Positions 1 through 12,600 of a stretch of 64,000 nucleotides of DNA are shown one piece after another. A model generated the notes under the pieces. The model made no database searches, had not been told where the DNA came from, and was given only the letters and a program-made list of their open reading frames with translations. The stretch is from Psettodes erumei (Eukaryota; Chordata; Actinopteri; Pleuronectiformes; Psettodidae): NCBI GenBank assembly GCA_016785225.1, contig JAFBJZ010000372.1, positions 335,920 through 399,919 of the forward strand. The letters are read 5' to 3'. Numbering within the stretch: the stretch's first letter is position 1; every line of letters starts with the position of its first letter. The translations under genes and the position numbers were made by a program.

Positions 1-54
1 TCAGACTCGGTATCCGTGACGTTTGAGTTTCACCTCTCTCTCCTCTTCCCACAG

Positions 55-3000
55 AGGGGGTGGAGGGGCAGATGAGTGCTGAGGAGGAGGAGGCCCGCAG
101 GATAGCTGAGATGGGGAAGCCCATCCTGGGGGAGCACAGCCGCCTGGAGGTGGTCATCGAGGAGTCGTACGAGTTCAAGGTGCGCCGCTGACTCGTTTTT
201 TTCTCTTCACCTTCACCTGGTGTACACGCAGTAAAGGCAGAAGTTTATTATTCTCATTAAAAATGATAAAAAGGAGAGAGCTGACAAAGAAAGGTTCCAT
301 TTCCACCTAATGACAAAGTGGTGTAGATAAATATCTGCGTCTTATGAAAACAGTGTTTATAGGTTTTGTGGACAACAAGGACTGAACTCTGCTTCTCTGG
401 CAGCGTTATGCAACCCACCTCTACCCAGGTCCTGACCCTCTCAGCGAGCAGGTTTAATGTGGGTTTGAATTATTGAAAACGGACGAGCTCGCCCCCGATG
501 CAGCAGCTCGCCGGAGGGCTCGCAGGATTCAGCCTCTTGTGGCGCGCACGGAGCTCTGCCCCCAAAGAGCGAACCCGCAGGAAGTGGACCGCGAGCAATC
601 CAAATATTTATAATGCGCAAGCTCTGGTGTATTTTAAGCAAATGAAAGCAGCCATATGCCAATACCCACTGCATGGCCCTCCGAGCACTGAAACTACTTT
701 ATTTTCCAGGCATAGCAGTAAGTCTCCAGTCACATTTGATCCAACGCAGGGAAGGATTTTGTATTTTGTACAGCTTCATTCTGTTTGTTTTAATTACTCT
801 TAAGAAAATTAAAGTGATAGATTATTTAAGTAAACGTACCAGCTCCCTCAAGTATGGTGGACTGAATCATACGCAGTGTTTACCTGAGGCCATACATTTA
901 ATGCCTCTGAGTCTGTGTGAAACGCACAAAATGAACAATTTAAGTAGAAAGCTCTGTCTCTCTAACAGCTGCTTATCAGCTGGTCCTCTCCGCTTGACCC
1001 CTTCTGCTCCTCTACGCTTTTCCTCAACAAAGAAATTAACTCTAAATATTTGAAAATGAAAAAAGGCAATTCGACAGAGGAAGAAAACAAATCAAAGCAT
1101 CCAATTAAAAAGCAGGAGGGGCATGGTGAAGTAATTACTGTACAAACCCGTCACTCCCACATCGCTCCAAACACATTTGGCTTCGACTCAATTTTCTCGT
1201 CGTCTCTGTGGAGTCGGCTGACCCCCCGTGTGGTTGTATAATTGACCTTGTCTTTTACGATTTGCAGCCGGTGAGAATAAATTCAGGAGAATAATAGAAT
1301 TCGGTGTGATTTGGCATTTAGATTCAGCTCACCCTGTTCGCTCTGGGCAATAAATGAGAAGGAGAGCAATGATGTGCCTGTCTGTGATGGTGCGAGAGTG
1401 TCTTTGTCTCAGGAGGCAGGTTGTGTTACTGTCTGTAGTTGTCGATGTATGGACACTTGTTTTGTGTTTTTTGAACATGCTTGTTGTTTCCCCTGGTTTC
1501 TAATCGCTGTGCCGCGTGTCGTGCAGTCCTCTTCCTGACTTCGTCTGAGTGAAAAACATTCTGCGTGTCCCAAAATGTTTCAGATGAGGCGTTGACCAAC
1601 CTTACCCCGACCCGCGGTCCCACCTCAGCACCGCTATTCAGCTCGGTTTCACCTGAGGCCAAATTCACAACCTGCCCCGCCTCCCTCGCTTTGCACAGAG
1701 TCACTGAACTGCAAAGGGCGGGCGGTTGGAGAGATGAAATATTGTTCGCCATCTTCTGGTTCAATATTTGCACGGTGAAATAATAGGATAAGTAGGATAG
1801 GGTACACTTTGCAGCATCGCTGACGAGTGCGTTGTGTTTCTGATCGGCAGAGCACCGTCGACAAGCTCATCAAGAAGACCAACCTGGCGCTGGTGATCGG
1901 CACACACTCCTGGAGGGAGCAGTTTGTGGAGGCGGTCACTGTCAGTGCAGGTGAGCGTGTGTGTGTGTGTGTGCGCTCAGATACACACATTACAGGAGGG
2001 AACCGGCCCACACAAGGACACACTCAGTCACTCTTAACAACTGGTGCTGATTTTATTCTCAGTTTACACAGGGTGTCTGGCATGATGTAACATATCGGTC
2101 CTTTGTGTCTAGTATCAGTACTATATATTTATATACATACTGTACATGTATTGTAGCATAAAGGAAAATTTGTGGGTTTTAACTGCCTTAGAAACTGAAG
2201 AAATATGAATGACTGAACGAATCCAGTGTCAGTCACTGGTGAATAATGATGCTGAAACACAGATGCTGAGGACTGTCAGAGAATCTGAATCCACCACATG
2301 GGTGTGAATGGGATTTGTGCTTCCAGGCCGCCATCTGGTGGAAGTTGCAGCTCACTACAGTTGGTGGTTATTGAGCTCGGGTGTCGCCTACGTCCTGTCA
2401 CCCTCTCAGAGCGAGATTTATGATCTGTGTGTCTCTCCCCTCAGGCGACGGCGACGACGACGAGGAAGGCCGCGAGGAGCGCCTCCCGTCCTGTTACGAC
2501 TACGTCATGCATTTCCTCACCGTCTTCTGGAAGGTCTTGTTCGCCTGCGTCCCGCCCACGGAGTACTGGAACGGCTGGGCCTGTTTCTTTGTCTCCATCA
2601 GCGCCATCGGCCTCCTCACCGCCGTCATCGGGGATCTGGCGTCGCACTTCGGCTGCACCGTGGGGCTGCGGGACACCGTGACCGCGGTGGTGTTCGTGGC
2701 GTTGGGAACTTCTATTCCGGGTGAGCAAATGTCTTCCTCCCATTATGTAAGAGCAGGGAAGAATAAAAAGGTAACACAGGTGAGATGTTTAGTTCTGTAA
2801 TTGATTTGCTGCTTTTCCAAAAACCTGAGGTTATAGGTCGGTTCCTCATTTTTCACCTCTTTATGCGTGTGCACGTGTGTGAAGCTGCACGATTTACTCT
2901 TTCTCTCAACGCAGACACCTTTGCCAGCAAAGTGGCCGCCATGCAGGACCAGCATGCCGACGCTTCCGTCGGTAACGTCACCGGTAGCAACGCCGTCAAC

Positions 3001-3291
3001 GTGTTCTTGGGGATCGGCGTGGCCTGGACGGTGGCCGCCGTCTACTGGAAGGTCAAGGGGAAGGAGTTCAAGGTGGAGCCGGGTTCGCTGGCCTTCTCCG
3101 TCACGCTCTTCACCATCTTCGCTTTCATCTGCGTGGCTGTGCTCATGTTCAGGCGCCGGCCCTCCATCGGCGGAGAGCTCGGCGGCCCCCGGGTTCCCCG
3201 CCTCCTCACCACCCTGCTGTTCCTGGGGCTCTGGTTCCTCTACATTCTCTTCTCCAGCCTGGAGGCCTACTGCCACATCAACGGCTTTTAA
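55..3291 (+). CDS. slc8a2: Na+/Ca2+ exchanger, 3' coding exons (slc8a2-like), 5'-partial
   Basis: Plasma-membrane antiporter that exchanges Na+ for Ca2+. Four terminal coding exons are visible: 55-179, 1851-1950, 2445-2720 and 2915-3291 (TAA), giving 291 residues in a continuous frame; the start lies outside the window. The first exon encodes the end of the cytosolic Ca2+-binding (Calx-beta 2) region (LEVVIEESYEFK), the second the STVDKLIKKTNLALV linker, and the third the start of the C-terminal membrane bundle (ERLPSCYDYVMHFLTVFWK). The last two exons together carry the alpha-2 ion-transport repeat (GTSIPDTFASKVAA then GNVTGSNAVNVFLG) and end in EAYCHINGF. The stretch GGELGGPRVPRLLTT near the C terminus resembles NCX2 more than NCX1 or NCX3 as I remember them, hence slc8a2; the paralogue call (including an a/b copy) is less certain than the family. 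Intron 180-1850 has a GC-rich patch near 480-600 that I cannot assign. Confidence 0.88.
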
Positions 3292-6200
3292 GAAGGAGAC
3301 GAGAGAAAGTTCTGGAAGAATATTGCACAACAACAGCACACACATATACTTTTAACATTCAGTCCATGCAGCTCACAGCTCGACACGAAACCTGTGTAAG
3401 ATTCATCTGTTTGACATGGCCCACTGCGGCCCGGAGACGTCCCGCTGTTTGAGGCAGGGACGCTTAAAGCTACACATTCACACACATGCACATTTTATAC
3501 TTACACGTGTAAACAGTTCATGACAGACTAACGCGCGTGCACAGTTACAGGCATGAAAAAGGGCGAGAGGAAGTGTTTGTGAGGGGCGAGAAGTATCCGA
3601 ACGCAAAAAGGTCGCTGCAGCGAAGTTAGCAGAGAGACGAAGAGAGCGAGGTTTTACAGGCGAAGAGCGGGTCGGCCTCTGGAGCCGCACGGAAAGGTTG
3701 TTTTAACGTCAGCTGGGGTTTGGGTTGGATGTAGACAGTCATGTGCTGTGCACGCCGGACAAAAGTTCCTCCGTCTTGAGTTACGTTGTTTCCCACCTCT
3801 CCTCCACATCACCTACTGGTACAGCTTCACCTTTCTTTAGCGAGGAGGCGGAGCGCTGTGTGAAAAAAGGAGTGGAATGTTTACAATAACAATAACGAGA
3901 AGTTTGTTTACTACGAGATCTAATAAAGTGGCTGACACGCAGTACAGGTGAAGGCGGTTCTCCACACGCGCTGTAAATAGTGAAAATCCAGTGTACATAT
4001 AGAGTGTAGTGTTTTCAGTGGGCTGATGCTGATGCCTACCGCTGTCTAAAACTAGAGGGAGTGGGAAAAAAAAGATCCCCAAGAATGTGAAGCCACATTT
4101 CCCCTATAGAGATCAAATTCCAGTGACAAAGAGGAAAATTAACAGTCGGAAAAAAGCCTCAATGTTGTTAAAATTCCCACCCATCCTGACCTTCAGAAAA
4201 GCGATGGTTCAAAGAAAACATTATAAATAGAGACTAAAGTCGTAGCCGCGTGAACAAACCAACAATAAACCGGTGAAATAACCGTTTTTAAAGAGCCATA
4301 CCTCCCCAGCAGCTCGTTCAGTCCCATGTGGTTCCCTCTCTCTCTGACGGAGGTTTGTACATCAAACTGAAGGCTTTTTTATTTTGCATGTGTAGCCAGA
4401 TATGGAGCATCTTCACATAATTAATCACATATAGATAAATATATGCTATGTAAAAAGGGAAGGAATAGAATCCACCTGTAAATTACATCCCTGCATTCGT
4501 GTGTGTCTGCTCAGTCGTTGGTGTTAAATCGCTCCACGTCGTGTGTGTTTGTGTGGGAGGACAGGATGGAGGAGGATGAGGAAGAGGACGTTTTCCTCTT
4601 TGAGGCTTTTCGTTCCATCCAGATCGGACGGAGATCGGACTGATCCGTTACTGTGGCATGCATCCTGACAGACTACTCCTCTATCTGTAGTGCCAGCAGC
4701 ATGTCAGGCGAACAAGACTTAACAGTGTTAGTTTACTTTAAGCTATATAATAACTAACAATCAAGATTCATTCTGCAGCATATAGATAAAGGCACAAGGT
4801 CCTAATTTACATGTTGGTTAAGATGCAGGATTTAGTCGACACCACACTGAGGCTTCAACATAGCATCCAGACAAGGAGAAGGGCAAATCTAGTATTCAAG
4901 CTTTCTGCTGTACAAGGCTGCAGTTTTGTTTGATGTAATTAAAATATGCATTATTTTGTCTTTAGTGAATAAATTGTGTGCAATACATGAAGGTAGAGTC
5001 ACTGGAGGAGAACTCGGACCTGTCTGAAGGTTCAGCTCTTGTAATTTGTCCCTGCCCCATCGGTCTGTGCTGAGAGCGCAGCGTGCTCTACATCAGAACC
5101 AGACAGGCTCAAAAGAAATCACTGGTGCATGGTTTAAAAGAACTAACTGCTCCTCTCCAGACTGTTTACAGTCAGTGCTTGGCTTTGCAGACGCTTATCT
5201 AATTTGAACCAGAAAATCTGTACAGCCTTAAATCCAGCAGTGTTTCCCAGCACCGCAGCAGCATCTGGCTGTTTTCAGTGGAAAACATTTTAGAAAACAC
5301 TGCCCTTCAAGGCATGTGTGTGTGTGTGGCCTCATATTGCATGGCAGATTGGGAACATGCAGTAAAAAAAAAAAAGAGCTACTGAAACTACTGGCGGCCA
5401 CTGAACTATACACACACTGTACTGTGCTGTGATGTTTACATGCTGACACTGGGACAAGTGAGGCTGAAAGAGTCTGAGCAGGTGAAACGAGCAGCGTGCA
5501 GTCAGTCATGATATAAACCAGTCACGCAGGCGAGAAGCATCCAGCATCCATTTGTACGTGCGTGGAACTAGATCACAGTCGACATTATTATTAACTGTAA
5601 TATTCACTGCCTAACTTCTGCCACATTCATAAACCTCTGCATGTACTTTGTGCTGCAGGTGCATTAAAAAAATAAGCTTGACCCACAAATGATAAGTGCT
5701 ATACAAGTGGAAACTGTTATTTATCAATTCGACCCTCAACTAACTATACTTTGTAAACTTTCTAAAAAAAAAAAACAGTTTTGTATCTTTTCCTTAAAGA
5801 TGTAGCCCAGGTCGATTTTTTTGTACTCTTAAACAATGTTGTGTCAGTGTGTAGAGCTGGTAGTGTACTGTAGATGACATCATTACAGAATTTAGCTGAT
5901 TACATTTTGATATATTTTCCACAGAGGAAGCTTCCCTTTGACCTGAACAGCGTAGTGTATCACAACCAAACATAATCTCATCTCATTTAGTCAAATACTT
6001 TGTGTGCGTCTACATTACTTGTGTGCGTTCCTTCCCATGAGATTACTGAGATATTTATTTATTTACGAGAGGATTATTTATATCTGGAGAAGCTGTGCCG
6101 CAGGTCCTTGAGGCGAACAGTCTGGACTTTAGTTCAAGGAGACAATGTGCAATACAGGAAAGAAAAAAAATCAAACACATCTTACTTTGTTAGACGAGAG

Positions 6201-8580
6201 GTCGGTTCACGTTTTTCTTTTTCTGCTGTCAGTGTTTGTCGTTACATTTCCTCGCCCGGTCCTCCCGGAGGAGGAGTTTTGAGTGTAAGTAGCATGTTTA
6301 CATGAAGAAACAGTGCGGAACATTGCCAGTATGATTGTCAGTCTCGGGGTGAGCCGAGCGGGGACGTTTTGTAGATGTTTGACGGTGCTGTGTGAGGTTG
6401 TGTGACTGAAGTCTGCTCACTAAAAACACCGGGTGGGACTGATAATTCACAACACACACACGTAACACACACAGGTCTGCTGGACTTGGCACCAGCCGGG
6501 ATGATCAGCTCCGATTATGTGCCCCCAGTGTTGTCCCGGCAGATGTGACCCAGATGTGGCTCAAGCACCCAAAAGCAGAACTGTCTACAATGTCCGGACA
6601 ATGTTCCTTGTTTCCATGAACTTCTGTACTAACTGTCAGGCTTCGGCCTTTGCTGTTCTGTAGCTAGATGTAACCCCCCCAGATCCACACTCACACACAC
6701 CCCCCCCTCCAGTGTGTGTCAGTGTTTGCCTCCCTCTGTGTTCTTCTGCAGATGCATGACGAATCCCCGTGTATGTGTGTGTTAGCAGCATGGTCTACTA
6801 CGATGGACACCTTTATTAGGCATATGTTATCAGGTTGGCTCCCCACAGTGGCACATACATACACGCACACATATACACACACATACAGCACGTATGGATT
6901 CAGCGTCTACTGCGTATTTGTTTCGTTACCTTCAGAAGCTGTGAAAAGAGACGTCTGCAACGAGCAACATGCCAAGTCATCTTTTTTTGTTTGTTTGTTT
7001 GTTGGTGTACAATATTTCTGTGTCTGTGTTAGTGTCCCCCTCTTCTTCCTCCTGCTCTTCTCCCATTGGCTCCCTCCCAGGTCTTGCTCTTCAATGTGTG
7101 TGTGTGTCTCTCTCTCTCTCTGTGAAGTTTTTCCTGTGATGATGATGATGATGAAATATTTCTCTCTGCCTGAACCTTTGTAGGGAAATAATGACTGACT
7201 TACTACAATATCATGTGATAGACATATACATTTATTCAATGCTGTAATAAAAATTATTAACAGAAGATGATATAAAAGTTTTTTTATGAAACGCAGAAAA
7301 ATAATTCTTAGAAAAAGTGACAACTTGTTTTTGAGAACATGGCATGAGGTGTAATGTGTTACTGAAAGAAAATGAAGGTCTTTAATCAAGTGAAGTTGAC
7401 CTCATTTGAATATAGTTTATTTATTTTCAAGGCGTGATGTGTCTGAGTCGTTATTTTTACAGTGAATGAAGAAGTTGGAGTTAACATGGACGGTCCTGCC
7501 TCGTATGCAGCATCTGCCCCACACAGGCCATTTGTGACATGTTGCAGGTTAAGCATGATTCTAATGTTGTGTTTTAAGTCACCATGGGCTGACTGCAGTC
7601 TAAGTGTAATCTGTGTCGGTAAAACAAACAACATCCAAAATGAACCAAATATAGCACTGGATGAGGGAAAAACAAAACATAGCAGGACATCTTCCTTTTG
7701 CCCGGACCTTTTCATTATGAAATGTTAAAAAATGTAGCTGTAGCTGTTGTGGCCCCCAGTGGCCCCTGGCAGTAATATACCCTTCTGTCAAACACAAATC
7801 ACAATCAGCTGCAGTTTTAATGTTGTTACTGTTTTACAATAACCTGAATGTGTTTGGGAGTGTTGGTCAGACAAAAAAAACTATTACCTCCTGCTATATT
7901 CTTGTTTAAATCAGAAATGAAACATAAATTATGCTTACTTACTGTAGTATCAGTTTTGGAGAATACTTCAAAAACTAAAAGTGACAAAGAACAAACAAGC
8001 AAACAAAAGTGTGCACTGCTTAAACAAAAACCAACCTGAGACTGAGACCTGCGTCAACTCGCGCCTGTGTCTACTTTCAGGACTGTAAGGTAACGCTGCC
8101 GTTGTTAGTAGTCTAACACAAATTCCAACTGTGGAACAGTGTAGGACTAGTGAGGAACCAAATTGTCACAATCATAAAAAACAGTCATTTTCGTTATTTA
8201 GTTATGGTCACATTTACAAAACTGAAAACAAAACCATATTCTTCATTCATCAAACAGCAATGTATTAATAAACATGTACTGCCCTCCACTAGTAACTGAT
8301 TACTTCAGTTTGGTCTCTGATGATAGTAAAAGCTCATTTTAATAAACATGTTGATAGAGTATGCAATAATGTTTGATGCAAACCCAAAGATAGCATAATG
8401 GCATCAGCCAATATCCATAATATAAATACTAATGAAGACGAGTCCCAAATTAACCGACAAAACCTTGATATAAATTCATACTTGAAAGGGAATAATTATT
8501 GTCTTCTATTGAAACAACGTGAACTGGTAGTAGTGCTGGATTTTAACATATAAATATTGCTTCGACACTTCAGTTTGAAT
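3292..8580. other. Probable long slc8a2 3' UTR followed by intergenic DNA
   Basis: No exon of a recognisable gene was found here on either strand. The left part is probably the 3' UTR of the exchanger; a candidate polyadenylation signal AATAAA lies at 7245-7250, with weaker candidates earlier. The stretch holds short GT/CA and CT microsatellites (around 5316, 6850-6890 and 7100-7122), a C-run pair near 6675-6710 and a short GAT repeat near 7137-7155. The short ORFs here lack recognisable motifs and I do not consider them genes. Confidence 0.5.
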
Positions 8581-8862
8581 GGGTTCACCGGAAGTGCTTA
8601 TGAGCGCAGCTGCGGATGTGACGTTGGGAGTCACGGGGTCGCTTTTCCTTGCTGGTGGCTAAGCGGCTAGCAGCTAACCCGGTCACCTGCGGGACGGAGC
8701 TGGAAGAGTCGTCAGAGCCCGTACGAGTGGCTGTTTGGCGAGTAAATTCTGTAACAAAGAGTCTTTTATAGGTTAAATACCACCAAGGCTTTCGTGTGAG
8801 ATTGTTGAATATTTATTTGCGTCTGGAGCGGAGTCAGAAATCCACGGAACAGCGGAAGAAAG
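8580..8862 (+). promoter_or_regulatory. srsf7: srsf7 promoter region and noncoding exon 1
   Basis: A perfect ETS-type site, ACCGGAAGTG, occurs at 8587-8596, followed by a CRE-like TGACGTTG near 8619. CpG density is raised across 8580-8920. A strong splice donor (AAG before GTAACG) ends at 8862 and fits the first, untranslated exon, which would splice to 9639 just upstream of the ATG. The transcription start itself cannot be fixed from sequence alone. Confidence 0.55.
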
Positions 8863-9648
8863 GTAACGTTAGCCAGCGCGTGCAGCCGCCATTGTTTATG
8901 AGCGAGCGGAGCGCGAGGCCTTCGACTAATCCATGGATTTAACCATTTAAATACTCACACATCAAACGTATAGTGTGCATTTATTTGTAACTTTAAATTT
9001 CTATGAAAATATCTACCTCTATTAAGTCGTGTAATGGAGTCTTAGCGAGCTAGAAGTGACGCCATAAGAATCGTATCGATAACTGTAAAGCAACGTTCTC
9101 TTTTTGTATCACATGTGATATATAATCGTCGTAGTGCCATTTAACACGGACCGTGTCAATAAATAAGCTGCTCCAGTGGTTCTGTATCCGCATGTTAAAC
9201 GCACCGGTGATTCAGTAAAAGAGTCTCTCGTGTCTGTGAATGAGAGCGACGCGGCTGATCGGTGCGTGCCGATCGTTGCTGGGGAGGCCGTGTTTGGCGC
9301 GTTAACATCCCGGAACACACATGTGGAGCCGTTGCACCTGCTGAGCAAACCCTTCTCCCACAGCTCCCCCGCCCTGCTACATATTTCTGCGCTGTATTAT
9401 TTTTTCACTGGAAAAAAATCTGTGAGCTGATGGAGAGGTCATCAAATGTCTTATATTCTCATATAAGATATGAGCTCAATATTTGGCATATTCATAATTT
9501 GTGTTCCATTGGTTATTAGCATAGTTCACCACCAAGATCAATTCCCGGTGTGAATAAGTCATGTAGATGAACATATTAACTGATGGACAAATAATTTCAG
9601 CTCTGTTTCATGTACATTTTTCCTCCTCCTGCCAACAGGAAGGGAGAG

Positions 9649-12600
9649 ATGTCATACTACTCCTCCTCCCGTAGTTCGTCTCGGGCCACTGACTGTAAGG
9701 TGTATGTGGGTGACCTGGGCAATGGTGCCGCCAAGGGGGAGCTGGAGCGAGCGTTCAGTTACTACGGCCCGCTTAAGGAGCGTCTGGGTGGCCAGGAACC
9801 CACCCGGGTTTGCCTTTGTGGAGTTTGAGGATCCCAGAGATGCAGAAGATGCTGTGAAAGGCATGGATGGAAAGTGAGTAATAACACTCTCCTATAATAT
9901 AAGTGCAGTAGTCAGTCATAAATGGGAAACAGTGTGTAAGAGAAATTATTATTTTTTTTTTTTTAAATAGTCAGATGTTGGGAAGATTAACAAGACAAAT
10001 GTGCAAACTGAACTAGGACCATTAATTTTTGTTGCCTGCATGAAGACCATTTCAATCGTCGGCATGCCTTACTGACCTTTTTTTCTACCCAGGGTCCTCT
10101 GTGGTTCTCGTGTTCGTGTAGAGATGTCAACGGGCCTCTCCAGGAAGGGCCGCGGGCGCCCCAGCCGTCGCCAGTTCGATCCCAATGATCGGTGTTACCA
10201 GTGTGGGGACCGGGGCCACTACGCCTACGACTGCTACCGCTTCAGCAAGAGGGGCCGCCGCAGCAGCAGGTGAAGGGCCGCAGTCTGTTTAACACCCGAT
10301 TATGGCTGCTGCAAAGTGAAGCTCGGCTTTGTGGCTCTGATGTAAATAGCATTTACCAGAGGACAGGTGGGGATAAGACTCTCTGTCTCTCCTTTCCAGG
10401 TCTCGCTCTCGGTCTCGGTCCCGCTCTAGGTCTCGGTCTCGGTCCAGGTCCAGGTCCCGTGGACGCCGCTACCGCTCTCGCTCCCGCAGCCGGAGTCACA
10501 GTCGGTGAGTCAGGAAACCGCAAACCAGTCGCACCTTAGATGATGTTGACAAATTCTGGTTGTTGTGTGTTTTTCATTAAGTAGAGACAACAGAGGCTGT
10601 TTTGAAAGGTGTGGGATTTATAGATCAAATATTTAGGTGTCACACACAGTTGTTTTTATATTCAACAATCCAATTACCAATTGCTCCATATGAGGCCAAT
10701 TCACAACATACAGTATCTCAAAGCACGCTGGACAGTAAAGATTTATCATGTTTATGCTTGCATACTTTTTCAGGAGCCGCCGCCGATCTCCATCCTATTC
10801 CAGACGCAGGAGCAGGTGAGAACTTTTTGGACTACCATGAAGCCTTGGTCTCCGGTCATTAACACCTTTGGGTGCTGCCATCATTCGCACCACAATTATT
10901 GCAATTATATCCATTTTTTCCTGTGTCATTAGGTCTGGCTCCCAAGCCCGGTCCAAGTCCAGGACACCAGCGAGAAGGTAGGCTGCGTCGAGCTGCTTGT
11001 GTTGAAACACACTGTTGTTGCGCTGCGAACCCTTCCATCGAGGTCACGTGGTTGTGAGACGTGCTGTGTGATGTTTACGCTCAACCAGTTTATCACTGTA
11101 TCATATTCCTGCTCTGTTAATCACACTGTTTGGCCGTGATTGTCTGGCAGTGTCAGGTTTCTCAAATAAATAGTAAGGAAAAGAAGAATGGGAATCAATT
11201 TCACCAGTGACCCTGTAAATGAGATGCTGCAGTAAAAAGATGAGTTTCCTGTGCTCTCAGTGGGTGCAAGGCTTTGCTCAGCTGTTCATCCAAGCTTTAT
11301 AAGAGCTTCCTGACACGTTTGATGAACCTGTCAACACTACACGTTAACTGTTACACCCTTCTCCAATAAATTTGCAAAGATCTTGAGATAATCTCAGTTT
11401 TCTCGTTCAGTCGTGTCGCATGTAAACCTTTTTTTCCTCTCTAGTCGCTCCAGATCTCGGTCTCGCTCTGGCTCTGCGCCCAGAGGACGCTCTGCCTCCC
11501 GATCCCGCTCACGATCTCCATCAGCCAACCACAAGAGGAACAGGTAAACCCTCAGTCTACGTGTCTCTCATTCACTGAAACAGAGTGCAGGTTGTGTAAT
11601 AAATTTGTCCTGTTTAGTTTTACTAAGGCATTTACAAGTGTTTAATACGTCGGTAGGAGCTAGGGTCTAGGTGATCCCTTTTAGTTCAGACCTAGTTCAG
11701 ATCTTGCATTCCAAGAGAGGGTCAGTTATGTTCTTGACACTAGCTAGTGTGAGGTGCTCCATCCTAGGCAGGGAATGACTGTTACATAGACCCTCCATCC
11801 ACCCGGGAGCAACACGCTGCCACCGAACGACCGCCGCACGACGAAGAGACCGACGACCGACGAGACCCCTCTACGTCCTCGGCGCAGAGGCGACCTGCAT
11901 CATCTGCTGTTGGCCAGTAGTGGAGTGGGAGGGTTAGAGGACAGGGAATTGAGGCCCTCTGACTAATGTAAGGAAGTAACAGCAGGTTAAAGATTTGGCC
12001 TCTCTCCTGTGCTCTTGAAAGCTTGGTGTCATCTGCGCCGTCTAACCACAGCGCGACTTTGAGTTGGTGCCACTTGATCCTGAAAAAAGAGCACAAGAAA
12101 GACGCCCTCTGCTCAGCCTGTAAACTGTTCAGAAACCAGTGAGATGCCCCTGTATCCTCTGTAATGTTGCTTTAATCTGACCCACCCCAGATGTAGCCCT
12201 GTTCTAAATAAATGAATTTAGGCTGACAGAACAAGAGAGAAAAAATGATTTATTGGATTAAGAAGTGTTAAGTAAAGATAGGTAGCATTATAAATGTTTG
12301 ACTTTTTTCTTAAATTTTAATTCGCTTTCCTGAATTTGGCTAGATGAAACTCAGATCAGACAAAACCGCACCGTTGGTGTGACTTAGGGTAAGCATCTTT
12401 GCAGCACAGTTTTGTTTATTTTTCATATTTTCTTTAAAGCGTGTGGTGGGAGCTGAGCACTGCACTGACACCGCAGCTGATCCCAGGCCCAGGGTCTGCC
12501 AGCTGGCGGTGTGTACGTCCTGCGGGAGGGTGACTAAGCGCTGACCTGAGATCAGCCTACGCCTGCATCTGGTGTTAGACAGCGAGAAAGAGGTCGACCT

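Noticed and set aside
441..803. GC-rich patch with ORFs on both strands in the slc8a2 intron
   Set aside because: No splice sites or protein similarity recognised; the flanking exchanger exons join directly in frame without it.
2743..3345. 200-codon minus-strand ORF
   Set aside because: It is the reverse of slc8a2 exons with conserved alpha-2 repeat; GC-rich codon shadow.
7084..7160. CT/GT and GAT simple repeats in the slc8a2 downstream region
   Set aside because: Ordinary microsatellites without further structure.
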